A stretch of 64,000 nucleotides of DNA. Source: Cylicocyclus nassatus (taxonomy: Eukaryota; Nematoda; Chromadorea; Rhabditida; Strongylidae). Of this stretch, positions 11,382 to 22,961 are shown piece by piece. Positions within the stretch are counted from its first letter, which is position 1, and every line of letters starts with the position of its first letter. Where the stretch lies: contig CATQJL010000001.1 of the NCBI GenBank assembly GCA_958299035.1, positions 14,830,305-14,894,304 of the forward strand. The letters run 5' to 3'. Below the pieces are notes generated by a model. That model was not told the origin of the DNA. It ran no database searches and saw nothing but the letters and a program-made list of their open reading frames with translations. The position numbers and the translations under genes are program-made.

Positions 11382-11890
11382 AGCGATTGCACATTCTTTT
11401 TAGTTTGGCTCCTTTACTTTTTGATTTGTAATGTAGACTTCTTTATTCTGCTCGTTTCTTCAACATGCACTTGAATCTATATTTTGTTCAGAATGAAAAA
11501 TAAAGGGTGGTAAAAATAAACCCCTAGCAGCGCAGCCAGTGAAATTATTCAATCTCTCGCCCGCCTCACCCATTGTCACGCACCGGCATTTTTGCAAAGT
11601 CAGCAACTCTTCTGCTCTCACATACCCCCTTCACTTCTGACAGTCAAAAGTACGGGGTACGCCCTTCACCTGGGAGAGACCGTGCTCCCCCTATCGCACC
11701 TATGACCCAGAGCATCAAATGTCTCTTTCAGCTTAGTTAGTTTCGATCTCTTTCCTAGTTTAAACTGCAAAATTCCTCAAAACCCAGATGAATCCACCGG
11801 TTACACCAACGCTATATGAATTGCACGCGCCGTAAGAATATGGCAGTACGACCGTATGTGACAGAGCGGGCAATTGAGCTATACTCTGTA
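11382..11890. other. Intergenic, no gene seen
   Basis: 11640-11720 contains a GTACGCCCTTCACCTGGGAG block whose reverse complement resembles 50450-50540 (AGGTGAAGGGGG motifs), so it is probably dispersed repeat debris. Confidence 0.4.
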
Positions 11891-12090
11891 TAGTCTGCCA
11901 CAGTTCAACCAGGTCAAACTTGGCATGGAGGGAGTCCGAGCCGCTAGCGTTTCGCGGTCACGCCCACGGCCTGCTTCTCTGCTCTCTCTGCAATCCTTTT
12001 GCTTTCTCCGACAGCGCGCATATGCAGCGCAGACCGCTAGCGCTGCGAGCGCGCAAATTCACGTCGAGGGTTCCAATTGGAGCAAACTGT
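11891..12090. mobile_element. MITE with CAGTCTGC-type TIRs, copy A
   Basis: About 200 bp with imperfect ends (TAGTCTGCCACAGTTC... and ...TTGGAGCAAACTG). It shares an internal block (GCTCTCTCTGCAATCC, CAGCGCGCATATGCAGCGC) with 18217-18416 and, reverse-complemented, with 30135-30344. It abuts the 5' end of PLE copy A. Confidence 0.7.
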
Positions 12091-13754
12091 AGTGCAAATA
12101 GAGACTTTATCTATGAAAGCAGATAAAGTCTGCCTACCATCTATAGCTCACACATTGCTACGGCAGGAGGTCGGCAACGATGGATTAGCCCTCGTTCTTG
12201 TTATTCATTTCTCATTTCTAGCCCTTTTTGCCGAAATTTAAGAAGACTTTAACGCCCTTTTAGCCGAGATCTCCTTCTCGTATGTCAAAATCGTGCATTC
12301 AAACTCAAAGTCCTTTCAAGCATGTGAGTCATTACTATGCCTACTCAGACAGTCGAAGGGATACCTCCAGCGGGCAAATGGCGCGAGTCTGCCACTTCGC
12401 GCTCTGGAGAGCTCCGGGGCCCTGCCATTTCACCCGTTTTGGTGCTCCGGGGCATATGTTTCACGGCATATCCCTTTGGATTTGATGATCAGATAAAAGG
12501 GTTTGGAAATATATCGGATAATATTAGTCCGTTAGAAAAGAAAGGACATCCCTACTTCGTGTGTCCAGTTAAAAGAACGAGACAGAGGGGAAGGAAGAGA
12601 AGATCGAGAAGAAAAAGTACATGCGTGGATAGAACGGAAGAAATCTTAACAACAATAAACAATTTACACAGTAATGCACTTCTTAGATACTTTCGAACAT
12701 TGAACAAAGAAGACATAAACAGACTCATTAACTATTCTTTCACCCCAGAGTTCAACACTTTGACATTCGAACATAGGTACAAAATATATGCCCTGATAGC
12801 AACTCCTTTTTGGGAAAATAAGTTACGTACAAAACAAACTGAAGAAAATATATATATTATCATACCTTACTTGGGAAGGATAATGGACAGACTCAAACTA
12901 GCTATTTATGCAATAGCAAGAGAATACAGAACATGATAAAGGAACACATCAATGTGGAAGACATAACAAAACTAGAAGAAATCAAAGTAACAATACGCTA
13001 TACTTTGAGCAAGCCTCTTGGATTGGAAGTTTACAATAAAAATTAACAGCTTCCCAAGAAAGCTAGACTACAATCTCATTACTTCCATTGAAAGAAGTGA
13101 ATGCGAATGTATAAGACATGTTAAATTCATGATGCATATTATGGGCATGTATGCACAAGGGATTTGGAATTCGTGAAAGACGTCAACTTGAAAAATGTTT
13201 TAAGAAAGGGGACAAAGTTTAGGAAGCACTCCTCGTTCAACAAGGAAGATGTGTCTTCGGTTATAAGAGATTTGACTTCTCAACTTGTCGCGAAATACAA
13301 ACGCAAGTTGAAAGATAACACATCCAATAGTGAATTATTGAAGCATATTTTGAATGAAAATATTAAGAACAGAATCAAATCAAAATTGTACAATATGTTC
13401 GATAAGGAAGAGATAGATGAAGATCAGTTTGACATAGAAGAACTACGAAAAATATAGAAACACTTCATTATAACCCCCATAGATAAAGCAAGTGCTAATT
13501 TTAGTTTTACATGCGAAAAGTTTTACGTACAGATGATGGAAAGAGAAATGGAACAAACTAATACAGAAGGGAGCACTTACGAAAACACTTCGTTATTAGA
13601 AGAAGATATTCTAAATAGACATAGAAGTATACTTAGCGGATTGAACATCAAGTTCGAAGATAAAATTAAGGAAATACACAGAATTTATGGAATCCCGAAA
13701 ATGCATAAAAATCCCATTAAGTTTAGATACATAACAGGAGCTACAAAAAAGTTC
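12091..13754 (+). mobile_element. Penelope-like retroelement, copy A, 3' truncated
   Basis: Nearly identical to 18417-21421 minus the insertion there. It contains a Lys/Arg-rich N-terminal segment (RTRQRGRKRRSRRK near 12575), a helical region (NALLRYFRTLNKEDINRLI), and the conserved PLE motifs FIITPIDKASANFSFTCEK and IYGIPKMHKNPIKFRYI. Frames are interrupted, for example by TAG just before the FIITPIDKA block. The element stops at 13752-13754 (TTC), where Helitron sequence begins, so the reverse transcriptase catalytic core is absent. PLE assignment rests on these motifs (established family knowledge) and on the RT core seen in copy B. Confidence 0.85.
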
Positions 13755-15010
13755 GCAGAGTTCACCTATGAGGCTGGGAGTTGGCACAGGGGATAAGTCA
13801 TGGGTAATCCGAATACAATATTAGTTTTCAGAATTTTCGATTACTTTCATCGATTTTATCGATTTTTTTTGTAAAGTTTGACCTGCGGGGCTGGGAGTTT
13901 GCACAGGGGATATAATATCATTGGTGCTATTCGACTATCCCGGCCCAAAATTATTTTGTCGTAGAGCTTGCTGAAACTTCGTGTATAAGGGTTATCTTAC
14001 ATGCTGATAACAAATATCACACTTTCTCCGCAGAGTATCTCCTCGTGTAGTAACGGTAGGTGTACGCTAGGAAGTCAAAATCATGAATTCGGCTAGAGCT
14101 CGGTCCAAAGAACTTAGGAACGACATGCTGATTACGAATTTCTACTCTCTCTGCATACTGGGACCTTTTCATGAAGTTATGGTGGTTATACGGTATGGAG
14201 TCGAAACATAGATTTGCTTTAAACTTCGTCTAGGGTAATCATTCAGCGCGCTGAACATGAATATCGTGCTGATTTCGCAAGATAGTGCATTTTCTTGGGT
14301 TACGGTGGGTGTGAATGGGTCGAAGTTCCAGATTCGCTCAAAACCTTACCTGTAAGGTTCACAAGCATACTGCTTGCGAATATGATGCTTGCTCGCCGTC
14401 ACAACGCGTTATTGTGAAGCTATGGTGAGTTGCAGGGTTTGAATGGACATTTTTTCGCTTCCGAGCCAATTTAGATCCCAGATATACACGAAACGGGGAA
14501 ACGGTTTCGCACGCGGCAGTGGTCCTATAAGGAAAGCATTACGGTCGTGGGAAACTTTTATACCACACGAATTGCCATTATCATTGGGATTAAGCACGAT
14601 ATTTTTGAAACAGCACTTTAAATAATTCCCTGCCAAGGTTTCAGGCAGGTTCATGATTTTTACCCGCTGCCACGCGAAATGGCTACCATATTCGTCATCA
14701 GTGGCTTGAATAACCCCCATATACCGAGTTTGAGCAAGACACACCACAAAGACATTCTAGGGCCCGGATAGCTGAATAGCGCCATTAGTTTTTAGATTTA
14801 CCCTTACCTTTCGATTTTATTGATTTTTTGCAAAGTTTGAGCTATGGGTTGGGGGTTGGTGAGTAAGGTAGATGAGCGTACTGATTACTCACACAGCGGA
14901 AATAGGGACTTGCATGTATCTAGAAGTGGGCACTGTAAAGGTGTACAGGGATAGAATTGGAACCTTTATCGTTTTTGACAGGGCCGGGCAGAGCCGAGTA
15001 AGCCAGCTAG
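13755..15010 (+). mobile_element. Non-autonomous Helitron, 5' truncated
   Basis: Ends with the GC-rich hairpin region GGGCCGGGCAGAGCCGAG followed by GCCAGCTAG|T, the Helitron 3' terminus. It contains the family module with GGCTGGGAGTTGGCACAGGGG and GATTTTATCGATTTTTT. Its 5' end (expected TCTTATATATAAAGCTG) is missing because the element begins abruptly in PLE copy A. It is the inverted duplicate of 33534-34789. Confidence 0.85.
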
Positions 15011-18000
15011 TTGTCTATAGGGGTTGATTGACTTGCTAATTATGAGTATGTTGCCCGTTATATTCGACAGGGCCTTCAAGTAATGCTATCGGTAGTTCAG
15101 GGGGTCTTATTGAGACAGCAATAAGGGGGGGTCGTAACCAGCGATCGTGTGCCACACCTCTTGCTTGACCCTGATTAACGCTGTCCCCCACAATGGTCGA
15201 TCTCCTCAACGTGACGTGGGGATGACAGTGGTTGTCGCACTGCAGTGCACAGCCGAGTGTACTGGTAGGGTCTCACAAGCTGTGAAGGAGTTCGATGCTT
15301 CCGATTTCGGCTGGATGCTTAACAAAGAGCCGACCAGGCCAAATCCACCGCCGTCTGGTTTTCAGGTCGACAAGCCACGGAGACTGCCTCATGCTCTGCA
15401 CCTACAACGCCAGGATAGTCCCCACAAACGCCGACCTCCACCCTCTTTTCGAAGCTGCAGAGCACGTCGAATACCAGACCTTCGCTCAGGAAGTAGGACT
15501 TGCTACAGATGAGCGATGAGACTCTCATCATCCATGGTGAAAAGGTTCCGTCACGAAACTTTGATAGGAATGGGTTTTGTTGTCCACTCATCTATCGTTC
15601 GTCTTGTCGATTCGCATGAGATCCATCCACCTCGATTAGCCATCCTACGACTACGATCTCCAAGTCAGAAGACCACCAGCATCATCAACTGCTAATCACC
15701 AACATCAGCAGTTAACGATTCAGAACTAGATGCTTTGTATAAAAACGTGAAGCAGGTCGTCCGCAACGAAAAATCGTTCTACAAGTTTGTTGTGGGCTGC
15801 TTCAGTGCGGAAACCGGGATGCCAATAAAAAAGGAATATAGGATCGGGAAGTTTGGATATGGGCTCCGGAACGAAACAATCGTCTCGACGGGCTTCTCTT
15901 CCCGCACGACTTTCTAAAGGAAATTCCAAAAAAGAACACCGCCGGTTAACTTGAGAACCGCCCAACGGAACGACTCACGTGAAGATTGACCACGTTCTCA
16001 CCAACCGAAGGTGAAGCTTGCTCGATGTCTCAGTATTCCATCCTTCTGCAGTGGCTCCGATGACCGCCTCCTTCGAGCGAAGATACGATTCAGTCTAAGC
16101 TTGCAAAAGAAATCTGTCGCAGTGACGCGAGCAGGAAGAAACTCGTTTATGACGGTAACTAAGTTAGGCTTTGGCCATACTTTGCCCGTGTTGCCGATGT
16201 TACCAGTGTTACTCGTGTTACCAGTGTTGCCGATGTTACCAATGTTACTCGCGTTACTCGTGTTTCTAGTGTTACCGCCTTTATTGCTGTCGATTCTTGA
16301 AATGATTGCCAGTACAGTTTCATTTTTTCGGACAACACCTCACCAATTGATGAGTATTTGTACTATACTGATGCCGAATGCCGTTTTGAAATCGTAAGAC
16401 TAGAAACACAAGTAACACGAGTAACACTGGTAACATCGGCAACACGAGTAACACTGGTAACGTCGGCAATACGGGCGAAGTATGGCCAAAGCCATAGAAG
16501 AGCCCTTATCAAGTTGTGACTGGCCCATCGAGGCGGACCCAACGTACGACTACGACCGACTTTTGGAAGGATTGCGAGCTTGAGGAGAGTGCGCCCTAGT
16601 GACTTCTGGGCCCGTAGTAAACCCCCGTAATATGTCGTGATGTAAAGAAACCGAGAACACGACGTGTCCGACTGAAGGACGTGCTGCTCACGACCATGTT
16701 TTGGTCGCCGCAAAACATACGACCGCACGCGCGATCGAACTACTCGGTGGTCGTTGACGGCGCGCACTGCCACTGCGCTATTGATTCTTCTCGAACCAGA
16801 GAAAATCAAAGCTAAAACCAGAGTAGCAAAGATGCGCCAGGCAGAACAATTGCTTACTGCTTGACAGCAAATCGATAAGCAAGCCTTATGTGTGTTAACC
16901 TTCATGTAGGTTGTAAAAGTATACACAGTCTTCCCCGAGCCACTATCAAAGCGCGGTACTGGCGGCAGCGCTACAAGAGGTGCGCAGTGCCTGTGTTGAG
17001 TGGCACTGAGCTAAGGGCAGCGGGTACGAGTGCCATGTGGGCAATTGTTTTGCAACTTGCTGGCTAGTTAGTTTTTATGTAATTAAACAAAATTTGTAAG
17101 CGTTTTGGTAGTGGGGAGTCATTGCAAAACATGAATTACTGACAATACACGAGAAATTTAGAATATTGTAAAACTATTACTACTTTGGTCGGTGCAAATA
17201 TGAGCAATTTTATTAGCCATAACGCCAAACGGTTCCCTTCCCCAAATCAGAGGGAAACGCTGGACGCACAGCCAATGAACAGCATTTTAGCGTAAAAACA
17301 TTATAAAAGGTGCTTAAATTAAAAAAAGTAAGAGACTAAGACATGCAGAAAGGAAAATTTGGTGCACAAATGAGTTGCGATGTGAGAATCACAAGAAAAT
17401 AGTTCAAACACGATAAGACACCAGAAAGTAGAATTCTGGAGTAAATCATAATCAAAATAAACTCAACTTTTTTAATTACAAGAAATATAGCAGCAGAAAT
17501 AGTTAGAAAACGGAATAAGACGTTCGGCGAGTTACATTTGGGCGCTTATCAGCTGCTGATATCGATTGCATTCGGCGTGCGTTGAACCAATTGCTGTGTG
17601 CCTACGGTCCTTGCACAAGGTCGCGAGCTCGGCGTACTCGACCCCTAGTCACTTGCGCCTTCCTTTCTCCACGCTGGGCCCACTATTTCTATTTCTCTGC
17701 CCCTTAAGTGACGACGTCCTCTGCGCGCAAGGACGAGCACGTCCTGCAGTCACGACGTCGTGCGATTTCGCCGCGCGGCTGTGATAAGAGATAGGCGCGC
17801 GACGAAACGCGGCCAAAACGACACGTGCTGGGTACGTGCGACGTTTTGAACGTCGCGACCCTTATGACGGGGAGATTACTACGGGCCCTGAGAAGAACTT
17901 GAAACGCATTTCGAAGGCCAGAAAGTACAGGCAAGCCAAGATACTGGAATCAGCCGAAGGAAAACGAAGTTTAAGAAATGCAGAAGAGACTTCTGTGAAT

Positions 18001-18216
18001 GCGTGCCGCTGGCTGAACGAAGACGGGAGACGGGACTCCGACTTCCTTCCGATATAAGATGGAATCTATAGCGAAGAACTTTCACACCAACCTCTTTCGC
18101 TCATCAACACTTGTGCAGATGCCCGTTGTTCCCGCTGGAGAAGTACAACCACGAATTCTTCTGCTGAAGTGCGCACTGCGATTCAGATCATGAAGACGTC
18201 GACGGCTTCAGGACTA
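15011..18216 (+). mobile_element. RTE-type LINE, 5' half (degenerate)
   Basis: Translated fragments match the apurinic endonuclease and linker of nematode RTE LINEs: CTYNARIVPTNADLHPLFEA near 15400, KNVKQVVRNEKSFYKFVVG (15742), FCSGSDDRLLRAKIRFS (about 16035), ADPTYDYDRLLEGL (about 16530) and EKNLKRISKARKYRQAKILE (17890). Frames are repeatedly broken. A MITE sits at 16167-16493, and about 17060-17540 is an AT-rich stretch, possibly another insertion. The element stops at the MITE at 18217, so no reverse transcriptase is present. It is the inverted duplicate of 30345-33533. Confidence 0.85.
16167..16493. mobile_element. MITE with long GTTACC-rich inverted repeats
   Basis: GGCTTTGGCCATACTTTGCC at the left end pairs with GGCGAAGTATGGCCAAAGCC at the right. 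The roughly 100 bp arms are built from tandem variants of GTGTTACCGATGTTACCAG around a centre of about 130 bp. It interrupts the RTE endonuclease frame. The inverted duplicate is at 32047-32373. Confidence 0.8.
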
Positions 18217-18416
18217 CAGTCTGCCCCAATCCTAAACAGGCCAAAATTGGCGTGGGGGGAGCCCGCGTCGCTAGGGTTTCGCGGTCACGCACGCGGCTTG
18301 CTTCTCTGCTCTCTCTGCAATCCTTTTGCTTTCTCCGACAGCGCGCATATGCAGCGCAGACCGCTAGCGCTGCGAGCGCGCAAATTCACGTCGAGGGTTC
18401 CAATTGGAGCAAACTG
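18217..18416. mobile_element. Chimeric MITE joining LINE and PLE
   Basis: TA-flanked element (TA at 18215-18216 and 18417-18418). Its left part, through base 18298, matches the LINE-borne copy at 30135-30344. From 18320 on it matches copy A at 11891-12090, for example GCAATCCTTTTGCTTTC rather than GCATTCC...GCTCTC. This is a recombinant junction between two copies of the same element. Confidence 0.85.
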
Positions 18417-21400
18417 TAGTGCAAATAGAGACTTTATCTATGAAAGCAGATAAAGTCTGCCTACCATCTATAGCTCACACATTGCTACGGCAGGAGGTCG
18501 GCAACGATGGATTAGCCCTCGTTCTTGTTATTCATTTCTCATTTTTAGCCTTTTTTGCCGAAATTTAAGAAGACTTTAACGCCCTTTTAGCCGAGATCTC
18601 CTTCTCGTATGTCAAAATCGTGCATTCAAACTCAAAGTCCTTTCAAGCATGTGAGTCATTACTATGCCTACTCAGACAGTCGAAGGGATACCTCCGGCGG
18701 GCAAATGGCGCGAGTCTGCCACTTCGCGCTCTGGAGAGCTCCGGGGCCCTGCCATTTCACCCGTTTTGGTGCTCCGGGGCATATGTTTCACGGCATATCC
18801 CTTTGGATTTGATGATCAGATAAAAGGGTTTGGAAATATATCGGATAATATTAGTCCGTTAGAAAAGAAAGGACATCCCTACTTCGTGTGTCCAGTTAAA
18901 AGAACGAGACAGAGGGGAAGGAAGAGAAGATCGAGAAGAAAAAGTACATGCGTGGATAGAACGGAAGAAATCTTAACAACAATAAACAATTTACACAGTA
19001 ATGCACTTCTTAGATACTTTCGAACATTGAACAAAGAAGACATAAACAGACTCATTAACTATTCTTTCACCCCAGAGTTCAACACTTTGACATTCGAACA
19101 TAGGTACAAAATATATGCCCTGATAGCAACTCCTTTTTGGGAAAATAAGTTACGTACAAAACAAACTGAAGAAAATATATATATTATCATACCTTACTTG
19201 GGAAGGATAATGGACAGACTCAAACTAGCTATTTATGCAATAGCAAGAGAATACAGAACATGATAAAGGAACACATCAATGTGGAAGACATAACAAAACT
19301 AGAAGAAATCAAAGTAACAATACGCTATACTTTGAGCAAGCCTCTTGGATTGGAAGCATACCTTCGATAGTCTAGAGACAAGGCGTCAAAAGTGAAGGTT
19401 GTTTGAACATCTGACGTCATAACTAGTGAAGGTTGTTCAAAGAAGATCGGAGAAGAGAAAATGACATAAAACATATATAGGAAGCAAAAGAAACTGCTGA
19501 AAACCGGATAAAAATGTTGCAAGAGGCTTGAAATCTTTCATTTGGCGGCTTTTCAAGATGCAAGTTTTCGCTTCAGGACCAGCAATTCGCAATACGGGGT
19601 TTTGATATTTGATGCGTCCTTTGAATTTTTACCCCCGCATTGGCGTTCCTGTTTCCTGGGACGTTGTCTGGATTGTTGCGCTTATTGTTCTGAGCAACAA
19701 TCGCCCAAGCTGGAAAAAATTCGATGCGAAAGCACTGAAAGAGAACAAGGTAAAGAAAAACGCACTTTTTACGATTTTTCGCAAAAAGTTCCACAATAGT
19801 CGAAGAGATAAAGGCTGGGTGGTTGTCTGCATTATGAAGAGAAGCAAGTTCTATAGTATGCACGAAAAAAACGCGTGAAATGAGGTAAACTAGAAGAAAA
19901 ACAAGAGATTCTCGAAAACAAGGTTTTTGCCGGATTTCTCGTTCAAATCAAGAAATGTGATTTTGGGACGTTGTCAGGGTAGAAGTAGAGATCAAGAGCT
20001 TCAAAACGATATATAGCTTGTCAAAATTGGATTCGAAACAGCGGAGAAAAGGGTACCAGAGCCAAATGCCCCGCGCCCCGCGTTTGGGGTAGCGAGGTAG
20101 CGCGCAGCGCGCGGAGACGCAGACGAGCAGCGGAGACAGACCAGAGCCGACGGGGCATTTGGCTCTGGTCGTAGATCTCGTCGGGGTCGCAACGAAACCC
20201 TGTAACATTATATATCATTCTGACCGTCATGACACGACAAGGAGAGCTGACAACGTCCCAAGCTTTAAAAGCCACTTACTAACGAGATAGACCAGCATTT
20301 TCGTGCGCGACTCTATGCGCACATTTAAGCGCAGTTTCTCGTTTTAATTCAACTCCAACAGCTTTCCCAAACTTTTGAAACTTATTTTTGGTCAAGTAAG
20401 AGGCTAACTGAGGAACGTTGTCCTGAATTCTGAGGAAACGTTCATAGAAATTCTCTTTTCAGCGTAAAAAAGGCTTTAAAAAAGCAATTTCTCGGTTTCG
20501 CTGAGAAATTCTTTAGATATTCTTTTTTATATTTGGTTCATTCACATTCTTCCGATATAGTCAGGATAATAACTCCGGGGCTTCGCCCCGGATGACTTCT
20601 GTTTTTTTCCCCAAGTGAAGGTTATGTCCCCTCATAGCCCTCAAAGTGAAGGTTACCAGAGTATGTTGCTCTATGTATCGAGGGTATGATTGGAAGTTTA
20701 CAATAAAAATTAACAGCTTCCCAAGAAAGCTAGACTACAATCTCATTACTTCCATTGAAAGAAGTGAATGCGAATGTATAAGACATGTTAAATTCATGAT
20801 GCATATTATGGGCATGTATGCACAAGGGATTTGGAATTCGTGAAAGACCTCAACTTGAAAAATGTTTTAAGAAAGGGGACAAAGTTTAGGAAGCACTCCT
20901 CGTTCAACATGGAAGATGTGTTTTCGGTTATAAGAGATTTGACTTCTCAACTTGTCACGAAATACAAACGCAAGTTGAAAGATAACACATCCAATAGTGA
21001 ATTATTGAAGCATATTTTGAATGAAAATATTAAGAACAGAATCAAATCAAAATTGTACAATATGTTCGATAAGGAAGAGATAGATGAAGATCAGTTTGAC
21101 ATAGAAGAGTTACGAAAAATATAGAAACACTTCATTATAACCCCCATAGATAAAGCAAGTGCTAATTTTAGTTTTACATGCAAAAAGTTTTACGTACAGA
21201 TGATGGAAAGAGAAATGGAACAAACTAATACAGAAGGGAGCACTTACGAAAACACTTCGTTATTAGAAGAAGATATTCTAAATATACATAGAAGTATACT
21301 TAGCGGATTGAACATCAAGTTCGAAGATAAAATTAAGGAAATACACAGAATTTATGGAATCCCGAAAATGCATAAAAATCCCATTAAGTTTAGATACATA

Positions 21401-22500
21401 ACAGGAGCTACAAAAAAGTTCTTTGAAACATCTTACTACTACTCTTCAGCTGATACTAGCACATCTAAAAAAGCATTTCAATAACTATTGCAATGTAATC
21501 TGGCAGAGAACACATACAAAACACTCATGGGCTGTAGAAAACAGTAGACAGGTGGTGAAGGACTTGATGACAGCTAAAGAAGACTTGAACTTATACTCAG
21601 CGGATTTTTTAAGTCTGTTTACTAGTTTACCACACAGCATTGTTAGACAAAATCTCACCAAACTCATAGCTATATGCATGAAGGATATTAAATACATTCG
21701 AATATACGGTGGTAAAGTCTCATATACCAATACAGACACAGCACATGGCAAGATTTTTCAAAGAGAAGACGTTCTCTACATGATAAATTCGCTACTAAAT
21801 TCAAGTTATCTGTGCTTTGGATATCTTACTTTGGGGGTATAGTCTATAAACAAGTAAGAGGTATTCCCCAAGGAGCCTAATGCAGCCCACAAATTGCAGA
21901 TTTAACACTAGCCTATATAGAATATAAATTTATAAGAAGACCGGTGAACACACCCGATAACCATAGAGAATACATGTTCAACCACACATTTAGATATATA
22001 GACGATATACTACATGTATCAAAAGATGCATCGAAATTTAAGAGACACATATCCGATATCTACCCCAGTTCACTGGGGATAGAAAAAACAAACAGTAGTA
22101 GCAAAGTAACAAACTTTTTAGCCTTAACTGTAGATACTAGTAACCGAAATAATGTAAACTTTAGTTTGTACAACAAAACAGATAGCTATGATTTTAGAGT
22201 TGTTAGGTATCCACTGGAAATCTAACATACCTAGATACATACTAATAAATACTTTTACTTCAGAAGTACTCAGAATTTATAGAAACTGTTCCGCTTATCT
22301 AGAGTTTAAGGATAGAGTAATAGATCTAAGTAAGATATCCAAAAATAATGGATGGAAAGGTAGTTACTTCATAAATATCGTATACCACACCTTACATGAC
22401 AGGCCATTCATTTCACGTAAGTATGGTTTTCCTACGGCTATTCATCTCCCTTTGATACATGACCTACAAGAATTGTGGACTAAAGATAACTCGCCGGGAT
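18417..22500 (+). mobile_element. Penelope-like retroelement, copy B, with RT core (defective)
   Basis: Conserved order: basic N-terminal segment (18664-19263 open), FIITPIDKASANFSFTCK (about 21131), GIPKMHKNPIKFRYITGATK (about 21356), YSADFLSLFTSLPHSIV (about 21594), GIPQGA (21860-21877), CSPQIADLTLAYIEYKFI, the catalytic FRYIDDIL (YIDD at 21995-22006), and a thumb-like region to about 22500. This matches the RT of Penelope-like elements, closest in flavour to the Neptune-type group. Defects are a stop replacing the residue after GIPQGA (21878-21880), frame changes near 21122 and 21422, and a 1332 bp insertion at 19357. No GIY-YIG endonuclease is recognisable downstream, so this is either an endonuclease-lacking PLE or a lost domain. 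Confidence 0.85.
19357..20688. mobile_element. TIR element with 8 bp target duplication, inserted in PLE copy B
   Basis: Ends CATACCTTCGATA and its near inverse TATCGAGGGTATG. ATTGGAAG is duplicated on both sides (19349-19356, 20689-20696) and is single at the unoccupied site in PLE copy A (13022-13029). An 8 bp duplication fits hAT- or P-type transposons; the TIR does not decide between them. It carries an internal hairpin (CCAGAGCCAAATGCCCCGCG against its complement, about 20056-20168). No transposase was found, so it is probably non-autonomous. Confidence 0.88.
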
Positions 22501-22961
22501 AGCAAGGTCACATTCAAATTGAGTTGATGCATGCCATCGTGTCTATCATTCTCTTTGTGCTCATGTTTCCCATCCTCTACGCTGCATCTGTTACATTTTG
22601 TTAAATTGGCTAACTCTCATAATTGTTTCTGACTCTTTACAACTCTTTAGTAATCATGCTTATGAATTACCTTTTGAAGCTTTCTTGGGAACTACTGATG
22701 ATGGGACACCAAGAAAGCTACACTACCGGTCTAGTTCTTAGCTCCGAAACCGGTCGTGTAAAAAACAGTAGTTAACTTTCGGATATTTTGGAATTCCTGG
22801 AATGTTCTTTCTCATTGTGGACTTATCTCTTTGTTTATTATGATGTCATAGATTGATCGACTTAAACGCTGAAAATTTTCAATAGAGTAGAATTAGTAAG
22901 CTAGCAAAGAGTGTTATGTAGCAAATCTTATTCGAATGGAGCACATTACAATTGTGTAGTG
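22501..22961. other. Possible 3' region of the PLE, with strong hairpins
   Basis: AGCTTTCTTGG and CCAAGAAAGCT flank a 20-base loop containing CTGATGA (about 22677-22718). This is followed by TACACTACCGGT pairing with ACCGGTCGTGTA and then CAGTAGTT, which can pair with AACTACTG. Some PLEs carry hammerhead ribozymes, and CTGATGA is their core motif, but the remaining core residues do not line up cleanly here. Confidence 0.4.

Noticed and set aside
12337..12936. 199-residue frame as a host gene, present identically at 18664-19263
   Set aside because: It is the N-terminal region of the Penelope-like element; its first about 50 residues are probably not part of the protein.
13780..15000. Repeated short units with regular spacing, CRISPR-like at a glance
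   Set aside because: They are the 120 bp modules of a non-autonomous Helitron in a eukaryotic genome, not short direct repeats with unique spacers.
16011..16397. Val/Leu/Pro-rich hydrophobic 128-residue frame
   Set aside because: Its hydrophobic part is translation of the GTTACC-repeat MITE; the first part is LINE endonuclease in a broken frame.
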